In this document: piece by piece, positions 33,881 through 42,645 of the stretch
How the letters are laid out: the number at the start of each line of letters is the position of its first letter
Position numbering within the stretch: position 1 is the first letter of the stretch
Assembly (NCBI GenBank): GCA_913060975.1
Contig: CAJXVC010000005.1
Span: forward strand, 186,001 to 250,000
Reading direction: 5' to 3'
Length of the DNA: 64,000 nt
From: an uncultured Gammaproteobacteria bacterium
Lineage (GTDB): Bacteria; Pseudomonadota; Gammaproteobacteria; Pseudomonadales; Pseudohongiellaceae
Program-made: the position numbers and the translations under genes
Notes under the pieces: model-generated
The model's database searches: none
What the model was told of the DNA's origin: nothing
The model's input: the letters and a program-made list of their open reading frames with translations, nothing else

Positions 33881-34369
33881 CTAGTGGTCGTGACCGTCCT
33901 GATGGACGTGACCGTGTTCGATTTCCTGCTCGGTGCCTTCACGCACTTCAACAACTTCCACTTCAAAGTGCAGTGTCATGCCAGCCATTGGATGATTGGC
34001 GTCGATTGTCACATCATCGCCTTCTACGTCAGTCACGCGAACCTGGCGCTGGGCGCCGCCTTCACCCTGGGCAACGAACGTCATGCCTGGCTCAACTGAT
34101 TCAACACCCTGGAACATTTCCTTGCTGATGGTTTGCACGAAATCGTCGTTGCGCTCACCGTAGGCTTCAGTCGGCGGAATAGTGGCGTCGAATTTGGCAC
34201 CTGAAGTTTTGCCCTGCAGTTCGTTCTCCAACCCGGGAATCAGGTTGTTGGCACCGTGCAGGTAAGTCAGTGGCTCTTTGCCATCGGAGGTGTCGAGTAC
34301 TTCGCCAGCGTCGTCCTTCAGTGTGTAGTGGATGGAAACGACGTTGTTCTTGCCAATCATTAAGGTCAT
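33881..34369 (-). CDS. slyD: SlyD-type FKBP peptidyl-prolyl isomerase
   Basis: 162 residues. FKBP core starts VVSIHYTLKDDAGEVLDTSD, then PLTYLHGANNLIPGLENELQGK and the insert-in-flap domain (VQTISKEMFQGVESVEPGMTF), then NHPMAGMTLHFEVEVVEVRE, the SlyD signature. The histidine-rich tail (HGHVHQDGHDH) binds nickel or zinc. Peptidyl-prolyl isomerase and metallochaperone, e.g. for hydrogenase or urease maturation in other bacteria. ATG 34369 has an AGAGA site. Confidence 0.95.
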   Translation of the reverse strand: MTLMIGKNNVVSIHYTLKDDAGEVLDTSDGKEPLTYLHGANNLIPGLENELQGKTSGAKFDATIPPTEAYGERNDDFVQTISKEMFQGVESVEPGMTFVAQGEGGAQRQVRVTDVEGDDVTIDANHPMAGMTLHFEVEVVEVREGTEQEIEHGHVHQDGHDH

Positions 34370-34457
34370 AAAAATCTCTGTATCTGTGCCTGAAAAATGA
34401 CAATGCTCGCATATTCAGTCGCGAAGGACCATGTTACGGGGCAAATCCCCGCCAAAA

Positions 34458-35759
34458 TCATGTCATTAATGCGCCAAGCCCGGTAATTGCCCGGTCAATA
34501 TGGTTAGTGGTGTTGTAGATAGTAGGACACAAGCGCACACCGCCAGTGGCGGCGCCGGCGATTCCATGCTCACTGTAAAGGCGGCCGCTAATACTGCCGC
34601 CCTGACCAGAAGGCGCGCGCGTGATACAAACGCCATGGCTCAATTCGGGACTCATTGGTGTGACCAGCCGCAGCCCTTGGGCGGCTATGCCTTCCTTCAA
34701 ATGCTGAGCCAGCTCGGTAATACGGGCCTCCACTCGCGCCGGACCGATTTCGTTGTGGAGTTGGGCAGTAATGCCTAATGCCGCCAGCGCAGCGTCATCA
34801 CGTTGCCCCAATGACTCGAACTTGCGCGCCCCGACCGGGTCCGCCTCGACATCATCGCCCCAGCCCGGAGCAATGACACTGGGCCAGATGCGCGGGATAT
34901 TCTCGCTTCTGACATAAAGCAAGCCGACTTCTTTGGGGCCCATGTACCACTTATGGGCGCTGGCGGTAAAGGAATCGGCACCCAGATCGGCCAGATCCAG
35001 TGCCATAGCACCCCAGGACTGCGCGCCGTCGACATGCACGTAGATGCCCCGGGCATGGGCGGCCGCGATAATTTCCTTTACTGGCAATTTGATACCACTG
35101 ACATTGGAGACTTGCGTCAATGCCAGTACTCGCGTGCGTGGGCCGAAGGCGTCGACAAAGGCATCAACCAGCTGTTGTGGGTCGGTAGGTGACGCGGGCG
35201 TGGCTACTTTACGCACTCGAGTGCCAAAGCGGGCGGCTCGTACCTCCCAGGCGACATGATTCGTTGGATGATTCTGATCCCAGATGACGACTTCATCGCC
35301 ACCATCCAATTGCAAACCGTTGTTGATAATATTGTTGGCTTCACTGGTATTGCGAACCAGGGCAACCTCATCACTGTCGACATGCAACTGTTCGGCAACC
35401 AGCGTTCGGGTTTGTTCCAGCATGTCTGAATATTTTGCGCGATTATTGAATGAGCAGTCGCTATCGATGTCGGCTGTCAGTTCGGCAACTGTCTCGGTGA
35501 CAGATTGGAAAGAAGGGCAAAGATTAGCCGCGTTCATGGGTACTGTATTTTCAGGGAACGCAAATTGGTCGCGAACGCTTTGCCAATAATCGCCGGATGC
35601 GGGGTCAGCAAATCGCTGGCCGTTTACTGGAAGTGCCGATTGCCCTAACGAAATTTGTGGCAGCGCCGAGGCGGTGCCCACTAACAGGGCAGAGTGTTGC
35701 AGGAACTTACGACGTGATGTGCGTATGCCGAGTGAGTCTGGGGATTTAGATGCGCTCAT
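34458..35759 (-). CDS. Tat-exported class V aminotransferase (PLP, isopenicillin-N-epimerase-like)
   Basis: 433 residues. Twin-arginine signal TSRRKFLQHSALLVG at about residues 14-28, then a typical AxA-like region. PLP fold type I: D244 and Q247 in VHVDGAQSWGAMALDL, Schiff-base K270 in SAHKWYMGPKEVG, R in VRLCPTIYNT. Class V fold, near cysteine desulfurase and isopenicillin N epimerase-type enzymes. Export of a folded, cofactor-loaded PLP enzyme by Tat is the reason for the signal. Lies upstream of, and divergent from, the kynurenine locus. Function unknown. Confidence 0.88.
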   Translation of the reverse strand: MSASKSPDSLGIRTSRRKFLQHSALLVGTASALPQISLGQSALPVNGQRFADPASGDYWQSVRDQFAFPENTVPMNAANLCPSFQSVTETVAELTADIDSDCSFNNRAKYSDMLEQTRTLVAEQLHVDSDEVALVRNTSEANNIINNGLQLDGGDEVVIWDQNHPTNHVAWEVRAARFGTRVRKVATPASPTDPQQLVDAFVDAFGPRTRVLALTQVSNVSGIKLPVKEIIAAAHARGIYVHVDGAQSWGAMALDLADLGADSFTASAHKWYMGPKEVGLLYVRSENIPRIWPSVIAPGWGDDVEADPVGARKFESLGQRDDAALAALGITAQLHNEIGPARVEARITELAQHLKEGIAAQGLRLVTPMSPELSHGVCITRAPSGQGGSISGRLYSEHGIAGAATGGVRLCPTIYNTTNHIDRAITGLGALMT

Positions 35760-35942
35760 GAGTTCGCTCCGGGAGGCGTGCTGTGCAAATTTCGCAAAGT
35801 CTTCTTATTAGTATGGGATGATTTCGAGCTTAGCGTATTTGCAGTTTCGGTCACAGTGACTTCGATCAATAAATTGCCGAACCTGTCGTTTAGGGTAGCC
35901 ATTGGGTATAGTCAGCCACACTGGTTTTTGGAACAACGCCTT

Positions 35943-36570
35943 ATGCTGCAAAAATTCCTGCGAATATTTCTCAGCTCAGTATTGCTACAAACAAGTACTT
36001 GCATCGTAGCCGTTGGCAGTGGTGCAACGTACGCTGCAGAATCTGAAGTGACTTATGAGCCTGTGGTGAGCAATGTAAATTTTGATCAGGTGATATCGCT
36101 TCCCTTTACGGCCAGCGACCGAACAATTGTTTACGGGGATGATCCATTACAGTTTGGCGAAGTGTGGTCGCCGGTGGGCACTGCACCACGGGGACTGATC
36201 ATTTTCGTGCATGGCGGTTGTTGGTTGAACGAGTTCGATCTGCAATACAGTTACGCCATGAGTACGGCATTGGCTCAGGCCGGCTATCTGGTTTGGTCAT
36301 TGGAGTATCGGCGTACCGGTGATGCCGGTGGTGGGTGGCACGCCGGAGCAAATACCTGAGGCTTATAGTGCGGCAACTATTGTGAACAAGACTCTGCCGG
36401 CCAATACCTGGCTGTTACAAGGCAACCGTGATGCCATCGTACCGGCTTTGCACACCCGACTGGACGGTGCTGGCACTGTTATCATGGCCGGCGCTGGCCA
36501 CTTTGACTGGGCCCATCCGGGCACTGCGGCTTTCCGGGAGTTGCTTGCCCTACTGGATAAACAACTGTGA
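35943..36570 (+). pseudogene. Exported alpha/beta hydrolase broken by internal deletion (kynurenine-formamidase-like)
   Basis: ATG 35943 codes a signal peptide and the N-terminal half of an alpha/beta hydrolase (IIFVHGGCWLNEFD oxyanion region, LVWSLEYRRTGDAGGGW) to a TGA at 36357-36359. The next frame restarts at the same place (VVGGTPEQIPEAYSAATIV) and reads the C-terminal part (LLQGNRDAIVPALH; catalytic histidine in GAGHFDWAHPGTAAF) to TGA 36568-36570. The middle third, with the nucleophile GHSAGG motif, is missing. The junction falls in GGTGGTGGGTGGC, a short repeat, which suggests slippage or repeat-mediated deletion. The stop overlaps kynU by 4 bp. The hydrolase family is often next to kynureninase and is thought to act as a formamidase; that identity is an inference. 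Confidence 0.85.
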
Positions 36571-37805
36571 CCGCATTACCTGATTGTCAGGCACTTGATG
36601 CCGCTGATGTGTTGGCCAGCAAGCGCGCAGAGTTCAAGATTCCTGCTGGCAAAATCTATTTGAATGGCAATTCTCTGGGCCCATTGCCGGTTCGTGCTCT
36701 GGCCCATTCGCTTACGCTGATAGAACAACAATGGGGCGAGGATCTGATCAGTAGCTGGAACAAACACGGCTGGATCGATATGCCTGTAACTTGCGCGGAA
36801 AAATTGGGCCCCTTGGTTGGCGTAGCCCCTGGGCAGCTATTGTGCTGCGATTCAGTATCGGTAAATCTCTTCAAGCTCCTGGCCGTTGCCTTGCAGCTCA
36901 ACAAGCCGCGCACCACCGTTGTATCACTGCAAGACAATTTTCCTACCGATCTTTATATGGTCCAGGGTATGCAGTCTTTGCTTGGTGCAGGTCAATGTGA
37001 GCTTCAAACAGTAGACGAAGAAGACTTGCTCGACAGCCTGAATAGGGAAGTGGCTGTGTTATTGCTCACGCAAGTGAACTTTCGTTCCGGGGCGATGCTC
37101 GATATTCAGAGTATTACCCAGCGCGCTCACGAGTTGGGTATTCTTGTTATCTGGGATCTGTCTCACAGTGTTGGTGCCGTGCCACTGCAATTGGATGCAT
37201 GGTCGGTCGACATGGCGGTTGGCTGTGGCTATAAATATCTAAACGGTGGCCCGGGTGCGCCGGCCTTTCTTTATGTGAATAAACAGCATCAAGCAAAAGT
37301 TTCGCAGCCGCTTTGCGGGTGGATGGGGCACACATCGCCTTTTGAGTTCTCGCCAGACTATGTACCGGCAAAGGATATCACTGAATTTTTAACAGGCACT
37401 CCACCTATTCTCTCTCTCGGCGTGCTGTCAGCTGCACTGGATGTTTTTGCCGATGTCACGCCGGCACAGTTGCGCAGTAAATCACTGGCTCTGGCAGATT
37501 ATTTTCTGGCGCTGGTTGTTGCCCGACCGGAACTAAGCGAACTGCAATTGGTATCACCAGTGAATGCGGAGCAGCGAGGCGGGCAACTCGCTTTTGCACA
37601 TGAGGAAGGCTATGCCATTTGTCAGGCGCTGGCAGCGGCGGGAATACTGTCAGATTTTCGCAGCCCCGATTTATTACGTTTTGGCTTTTCGCCACTGTTC
37701 TTGCGCTTTGCTGACATTGCCAAAGCGGTGACGGTGCTGGCTGATATAGTCGCTCAGCGTCGCTTTGATGAGCCGGCGTTCAAGCAACGGCAAAAAGTGA
37801 CCTGA
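36567..37805 (+). CDS. kynU: Kynureninase
   Basis: 412 residues from GTG 36567, overlapping the preceding pseudogene by 4 bp (GTGA). PLP enzyme that splits L-kynurenine to anthranilate and alanine. Family landmarks: IYLNGNSLGPLP (30-41), DNFPTDLY (123-130), D197 and H200 in IWDLSHSVGAVPL, Schiff-base K223 in CGYKYLNGGPGAPAF, and WMGHTSPFEFSPDY. Length is normal (about 410). It stands in a two-gene tryptophan-catabolism operon whose hydrolase is now broken, so its translation may no longer be well coupled. No kynA or antABC genes are seen in the window. Confidence 0.94.
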   Translation: MTALPDCQALDAADVLASKRAEFKIPAGKIYLNGNSLGPLPVRALAHSLTLIEQQWGEDLISSWNKHGWIDMPVTCAEKLGPLVGVAPGQLLCCDSVSVNLFKLLAVALQLNKPRTTVVSLQDNFPTDLYMVQGMQSLLGAGQCELQTVDEEDLLDSLNREVAVLLLTQVNFRSGAMLDIQSITQRAHELGILVIWDLSHSVGAVPLQLDAWSVDMAVGCGYKYLNGGPGAPAFLYVNKQHQAKVSQPLCGWMGHTSPFEFSPDYVPAKDITEFLTGTPPILSLGVLSAALDVFADVTPAQLRSKSLALADYFLALVVARPELSELQLVSPVNAEQRGGQLAFAHEEGYAICQALAAAGILSDFRSPDLLRFGFSPLFLRFADIAKAVTVLADIVAQRRFDEPAFKQRQKVT

Positions 37806-37930
37806 TTCTCTGCGCCGTATTACAGTGTCTGAATACAGCACTTTCTCACATGCTTATGATTCTGCGGCCGGTACCAAAGGGGATGAAGAGGCAATAGCAG
37901 GGCATAAGAAAGCCATGACTAGAAGCGCAT

Positions 37931-37963
37931 AAAAAAGGCGCGGTTTTCGCCGCGCCTTTTTCT
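37931..37963. terminator. Bidirectional terminator between kynU and the 38017 gene
   Basis: Perfect stem GGCGCGG / CCGCGCC with a TTTTCG loop, flanked by six As on the left and T-rich sequence on the right. Confidence 0.9.
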
Positions 37964-38016
37964 ATTTTCCACTCAGCACTTCGCAGTGCAGTGTTATGAG
38001 TAGCGATACATCAAAT

Positions 38017-39039
38017 TCAAGGATTGGCCCCGGCTTCTCTGGCCATGCGTTCCTCGGCGCGGTGTCCGCGCAAGATGTTTTCCATACCGTAGTTACCTTC
38101 ATGACAGGCATATTCGTAAATCTCACTGTCAGTATGATCGAAGATTATCTCTCGGGTATAGGGCGCAGTGAACTGACCGGGATCATACGATGTCAGTTGA
38201 TACTGGATGGCATCGTCCGAGACCCGGGTAATGCGCTCGACATTACGTTTCTCAACCGTGCGTGGCGCTGTGTCACTGGGCTCGGAATAATTAGTCGTTT
38301 CGATCACCAGCGTATCGCCTTCCCACCAGCCGCGTGAATCGCCATGCCAAAGTTTGACCTTGCTATCCAGATGCGGTTTTTCGCCGATCGGAATAACCCG
38401 GGCATCGTGCGCCATCTCCTGATAGATCACGACTGTATCTTTGGACTGCACGATCTGCCAATAGCTGTTGTACCCGGAGCCCAGACGTGGCGCGCCAAAA
38501 GACAGACAGCGCTCGCCGAGTGGACGATCGGTCCAGGAATCAGCAGGGTGGGCTTCGCGGTGTTCCTGCAGTTGTCGCGCGGCGGCAATAGCAGCTTCAG
38601 TGCGCGGCGGGAACTGGCCATTGGGCGGATCAATAATTTGTGAGGTGCGGCGGTGGATGGTGCGTTCCGCCATCCACTGTGAATCGTAGTTACCGGTGGA
38701 TGGATCGTAGGATTGAATCTCACCACTGAAAGCGGCTTCCAGAACGCCACCACCAAACAGAGCGTCTTCGCCAGCGGCATAAATCTCTTCAAGACGTTGT
38801 TCCAAAAAGACAACGTCTTCATCGGTCAAAAATTGCTTGTCGCCGAAGACAGCAGGCCGCTCGACCGGGGTGATGGTGTTGTTTTCCCACACGCCTTGCA
38901 GATCTGCGGTGCCATCGATTGTTTTCGGGGGGACGTAATCCGGATCGAATTGCGCAGCCAGTTGGCTGGAGGCCAATAAAAATGCGGCAGTCAGGGCAAC
39001 TGCGGATAACTTTCGGGGTAGTGCTAACGAACGGGGCAT
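38017..39039 (-). CDS. Exported W-x-PDLQG-x-W family protein, paralog 2
   Basis: 340 residues from ATG 39039 (AAGGAGAT site). Signal peptide ending LAAQ. Landmarks shared with the paralogs at 17380 and 41560: TADLQGVWENN, VERPAVFGDKQFLTDEDV, GERCLSFGAPRLGSGYNSYWQIVQ, EMAHDARVIPI, RGWWEGDTLVIETTNYSEP, then EYACHEGNYGMENILRGHRAEE. Function unknown, periplasmic. It lies 85 bp downstream of the TonB receptor on the same strand, so the two may be cotranscribed. Confidence 0.84.
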   Translation of the reverse strand: MPRSLALPRKLSAVALTAAFLLASSQLAAQFDPDYVPPKTIDGTADLQGVWENNTITPVERPAVFGDKQFLTDEDVVFLEQRLEEIYAAGEDALFGGGVLEAAFSGEIQSYDPSTGNYDSQWMAERTIHRRTSQIIDPPNGQFPPRTEAAIAAARQLQEHREAHPADSWTDRPLGERCLSFGAPRLGSGYNSYWQIVQSKDTVVIYQEMAHDARVIPIGEKPHLDSKVKLWHGDSRGWWEGDTLVIETTNYSEPSDTAPRTVEKRNVERITRVSDDAIQYQLTSYDPGQFTAPYTREIIFDHTDSEIYEYACHEGNYGMENILRGHRAEERMAREAGANP

Positions 39040-39124
39040 AGGGTATCTCCTTCTTAGCGGGGACTACCCTACATAGTCAATCAACCGGCTCCACTTGGCA
39101 AGTGCCAGCGGAGCCGGAATTTGC

Positions 39125-41329
39125 TCAGAATGTCCCGTTTACGAAGAATCCTAGCTCTATGCCGGTGTTCGTGCAGCGGCTTTCGATCTCTTCAAGAACG
39201 CCGTCGTAGATGGCACCAGCGAAGCGATAGCGGTCGCGGCACTGGGCATTGTCCGACAAGTTTTGCAGGTCGAGGCGGTAAGTGATGCCGCGGGTATCGA
39301 CATACTCGGCGAACAGATTGTAGCGCGGTTCACCAACATTAAACTCGATATCGCCGATATCATACTGGAACATATTGCCGTCGGTTCGATCGAAATACTG
39401 TGCACCCCAGTTAACACGCCATTCCGGGATGTCGTGACGGAAGGTCAGGGTAAATCGGCCGCGCTGATAGTTTCTGAAGCGTCGTTCAATTCCCAGAAAC
39501 GGGTCGGTGACTTTCGAATCCTGTACGTTCAGGCCTGGCGATACCAGCAAGTTTGGCATGCCAATCATGCCCATACGAATACTGGCATTGATGTTGGCGC
39601 CGTACTCAGTACCGTCACCGATATTACCGTTGGCCGATACCAGGGAGCCGTCGGTGGTCGGCACCTGAATCCAGTCGATCACATCATCGTGAGCGGCATA
39701 GAACAATTCGGTGTTGATGACACCGACATCGTTGGGCAAGCGATATTCACTGTTAAAGCTATAGCGCCACTGGGTTTGTTGGCGCAGGTTTTCATTGCCT
39801 CCAATAGTATTGCTGTCGACATCTGAGTTGTCGTTGGAGGAAACAAAGTCAGAAAAGCTAAGCTGGTTGACGATGCGTTCGATCGTGCCGCGGACCTGAA
39901 ATGTCGGCGTGATGTTGTAGCGCACATCGACCTTGGGCTTGATGAACTCGAAGTCGCGCTCGTTGCTGACATCGCCGGATTGGCTAATCTCCGAAGCCTC
40001 GAAGATCAAGGTCGACTCCACGGACATCTTCGGGCTCACAGTCCAGTTGTGAATCACGAAAGGTTCAAAGCGAAGTTCTTCCACTTTGGAGTTGGCGTTG
40101 GTGACAACCTGGCGAGTCAGGCCACCGACTTCCGGGTCGGATGTGCCATCTTCTTCTAACAAACCCAGCGCCAGCTTGGAATCGAGAATAGTCTGGGCGC
40201 CTTCGATACCGAATTCCACACTCTGGCCATCGAACAGGTCAGTCGTGTACGAGGTACGCAGGATGCGTTCTTGTGTCACCGAGCCGGTGTCGAGATAGAG
40301 GTTCAATTCTTCGGTGTTGTCAGGAAAGACCTGATAGCGCTCGCGAAGACGATCTGAATCATTTTCGTTAGCAATACCCAGCAACTTGAAACGGTCGCCA
40401 TTGCCGAATGTCAGCTCGTAGTCACCACCCACTTCCCAGTTATCACGCTCGTTAGGCGTGTTTTCCCGCTCAACGAGATAGCTTTCTGGTGTCGTGGTGA
40501 GATCGGTCGTGAGACGGTCGACGTCGCCGTCCGCGTCCTGCATTTCATACAGGCCATTGAAGCGGATACTGCTGTTTGGCGTCAGGGCGTAGCCCAAATT
40601 CATGCTGAACGTGTTGTACACATTGTCGTTGGTCGTTTCTTCGACAATGGTGTCATTCGGGGAAAAGTCACCAAGAATGGAGCTCTCACTGGCGTGACTG
40701 TTGCGGTAGCGCGGCCCGTTTTCCAGGCTGAACAAGTAGTCCAGGCCGCCGCTTTGCCCACTGATTGATGCCAGGGCGCCAGCGTTAATCGTGTCGTCCT
40801 GAATGTACTCGCCGCGGACCTGATAGGAAATGCTGCTGGAATCAAGCTCTTCGAACAGCACGACATTGACGACTTGACCACTACCACGCACGTCAAGATC
40901 ACCCGATGTACCGCGAATAATCTGAATTTCGCGAACCTGATCGGAGGTAATACGATCCAGCAAGCCTCGGGTCTGGTTGTTCTTTCCGGCCGTGCGCTTG
41001 CCGTTCACCATGATTTCGGTGCCGCCGCTGCCGCTACCCAGACCACGGCCACCTGATGAAGGATTGCCTCCTGGACCGCCGCCACCGCCACTTGGGCCCG
41101 AGTCTTCCTGGCCGGGAATGCGGTCGAGCATGTCTTGCGCCGTAATGGGGCGCCACTGATTGAAGTAGTCAGCCGGGTAGACAACGGTGGAGTCGTCGGC
41201 GTTGGTTTCCTGTGCCTGAGCGAGCAATGGCAGTGTCAGAGCAACAAACGCGACAACCTGACAGCCCGCGCGCAGAGCGCGAACAAGGGCTTTGGTCTTG
41301 AATGCAGGTAATAAATCAGTACTAGTCAT
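39125..41329 (-). CDS. TonB-dependent outer-membrane receptor with glycine-rich plug loop
   Basis: 734 residues from ATG 41329; the open frame extends to 41404 but the natural signal peptide begins near here (cleavage after LAQAQ). A plug domain at about residues 50-150 (AQDMLDRIPGQ, TEIMVNGKRTAGKNNQT, IRGTSGDLDVRGSGQVVNVVL) is followed by a beta-barrel ending in a terminal aromatic FFVNGTF. Between plug elements is a 25-residue Gly/Ser-rich insert. No TonB box is obvious. Substrate unknown; it is flanked on either side by two paralogous exported proteins, which suggests a joint uptake or processing function. Confidence 0.9.
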   Translation of the reverse strand: MTSTDLLPAFKTKALVRALRAGCQVVAFVALTLPLLAQAQETNADDSTVVYPADYFNQWRPITAQDMLDRIPGQEDSGPSGGGGGPGGNPSSGGRGLGSGSGGTEIMVNGKRTAGKNNQTRGLLDRITSDQVREIQIIRGTSGDLDVRGSGQVVNVVLFEELDSSSISYQVRGEYIQDDTINAGALASISGQSGGLDYLFSLENGPRYRNSHASESSILGDFSPNDTIVEETTNDNVYNTFSMNLGYALTPNSSIRFNGLYEMQDADGDVDRLTTDLTTTPESYLVERENTPNERDNWEVGGDYELTFGNGDRFKLLGIANENDSDRLRERYQVFPDNTEELNLYLDTGSVTQERILRTSYTTDLFDGQSVEFGIEGAQTILDSKLALGLLEEDGTSDPEVGGLTRQVVTNANSKVEELRFEPFVIHNWTVSPKMSVESTLIFEASEISQSGDVSNERDFEFIKPKVDVRYNITPTFQVRGTIERIVNQLSFSDFVSSNDNSDVDSNTIGGNENLRQQTQWRYSFNSEYRLPNDVGVINTELFYAAHDDVIDWIQVPTTDGSLVSANGNIGDGTEYGANINASIRMGMIGMPNLLVSPGLNVQDSKVTDPFLGIERRFRNYQRGRFTLTFRHDIPEWRVNWGAQYFDRTDGNMFQYDIGDIEFNVGEPRYNLFAEYVDTRGITYRLDLQNLSDNAQCRDRYRFAGAIYDGVLEEIESRCTNTGIELGFFVNGTF

Positions 41330-41559
41330 GTGTGGAGTATTCTGGTTATTAGAATGAATTTTCACGGAATCAAGGCGCCTTACGGAATGCGGGGGCCCGA
41401 GCAAGCGCCGATTGTACTGGTAAACCGCAAGATTTCCTTGCTCGTGTTACAAACTGACAAGATTACTCGTTAAGCAGACTACAGCCACCGCGGGTTCTTT
41501 GAGGCATAATGACTAATACTTTTAACGTTAGTCACACATCTCGAACACCGGAGCGAACA

Positions 41560-42579
41560 ATGAAATCTACAAGCTCTCTGCTAATTTGCTTGTCCACGGC
41601 TTTTATCGGCCATTTTTCGGTTTCTGCACAAGAATATCAGGCGCCACAAAATGAGTGGGGTCAGCCTGACCTGCAAGGAGTATGGAATTTTTCCTCGGAT
41701 GTGCCTATGCAACGCCCCGAGCGCTTTGGAACTCGCCAGTTCTTGACCGCTGAGGAAATCGCCGAAATTGAAGCCGCGCGAGCTGCTCGTGATGCCTCGA
41801 CAGATGCGGCGCTGGCTACCGGTGGCGTAGACGAATCCTATAATGATTTCTGGGTCGAAAATGCGGGTATCGGCGATACCGTCCGCACCTCGCACCTCGT
41901 CTACCCGGAGAATGGCCGATTGCCACCGCTCGTTGAAGGCGCAATTGTCAGTCAAGGTGTTTACGGTGGTGGTACTACCGGAGAGTCACGGCCAGTGCGG
42001 ATTGGTGCTGGTGGTATCGGCACGGATGGACCGGAAGATCGCGGCTTATCCGAGCGCTGTCTGGTCGGATTCAATGCTGGCCCGCCTTTCACCCCTAGCC
42101 TGTACAACAACAATGTGCAGATTTTTCAGTCTCGCGATACTGCCGTTATTCTGACGGAAATGATTCATGATGCCCGTATCGTGCCAATTCATGATTCGCG
42201 CGATGACTTGCCGCCATTGGATGAGAACATCGGTATGTATACCGGCGATTCAGATGGCTACTGGGATGGCGATACTCTGGTTGTCGTAACTCGCAACTTC
42301 AATGGCCTGGCGGCCAGTTTCGGCTCCTCTGGTACCTCCGCCGAGAAAGTCCTGACCGAACGTTTTACCCGGGTCGGTTATGACACGGTCAACTACGAAT
42401 TCACGGTGGATGATCCGGCTACTTATACCGACAAGTTCACCGGCATTGTTCCCATGACCAAGGTCGATGGATTGCTGTATGAATACGCCTGTCATGAAGG
42501 TAACTATGGCATGGTCAATATTCTGCGTGGTGCCCGCGCTGAAGAGCGTCGCGCTGCTGAAGGTGAGCAGGAAAACTAG
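41560..42579 (+). CDS. Exported W-x-QPDLQGVW family protein, paralog 3
   Basis: 339 residues from ATG 41560 with GGAGCGAACA upstream; the longer frame from 41509 is disfavoured. Signal peptide ending VSAQ. Landmarks: EWGQPDLQGVWNFSSDVPMQRPERFG, DRGLSERCLVGFN, FQSRDTAVILTEMIHDARIVPI, SDGYWDGDTLVVVTRNF, VDDPATYTDKF, and YEYACHEGNYGMVNILRGARAEE. Divergent from the TonB receptor. It is the copy most like paralog 1 in the N-terminal VPMQRP box. Function unknown. Confidence 0.84.
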   Translation: MKSTSSLLICLSTAFIGHFSVSAQEYQAPQNEWGQPDLQGVWNFSSDVPMQRPERFGTRQFLTAEEIAEIEAARAARDASTDAALATGGVDESYNDFWVENAGIGDTVRTSHLVYPENGRLPPLVEGAIVSQGVYGGGTTGESRPVRIGAGGIGTDGPEDRGLSERCLVGFNAGPPFTPSLYNNNVQIFQSRDTAVILTEMIHDARIVPIHDSRDDLPPLDENIGMYTGDSDGYWDGDTLVVVTRNFNGLAASFGSSGTSAEKVLTERFTRVGYDTVNYEFTVDDPATYTDKFTGIVPMTKVDGLLYEYACHEGNYGMVNILRGARAEERRAAEGEQEN

Positions 42580-42600
42580 CCACACAGTATGATTGGACTC

Positions 42601-42627
42601 TGGCGCCGGAAGCTTTTACCGGCGCCA
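42601..42627. terminator. Inverted repeat between convergent genes
   Basis: TGGCGCCGG / CCGGCGCCA (42601-42609, 42619-42627) with a small loop; only a short A/T-rich flank. Plausible bidirectional terminator. Confidence 0.5.
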
Positions 42628-42645
42628 AAAACTCTTATCTGGCGC

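Noticed and set aside
39263-39826. Plus-strand 187-codon frame inside the TonB receptor gene
   Set aside because: It lies opposite the receptor coding frame and has no ribosome-binding site or recognisable domain; the receptor frame is clearly the real one.
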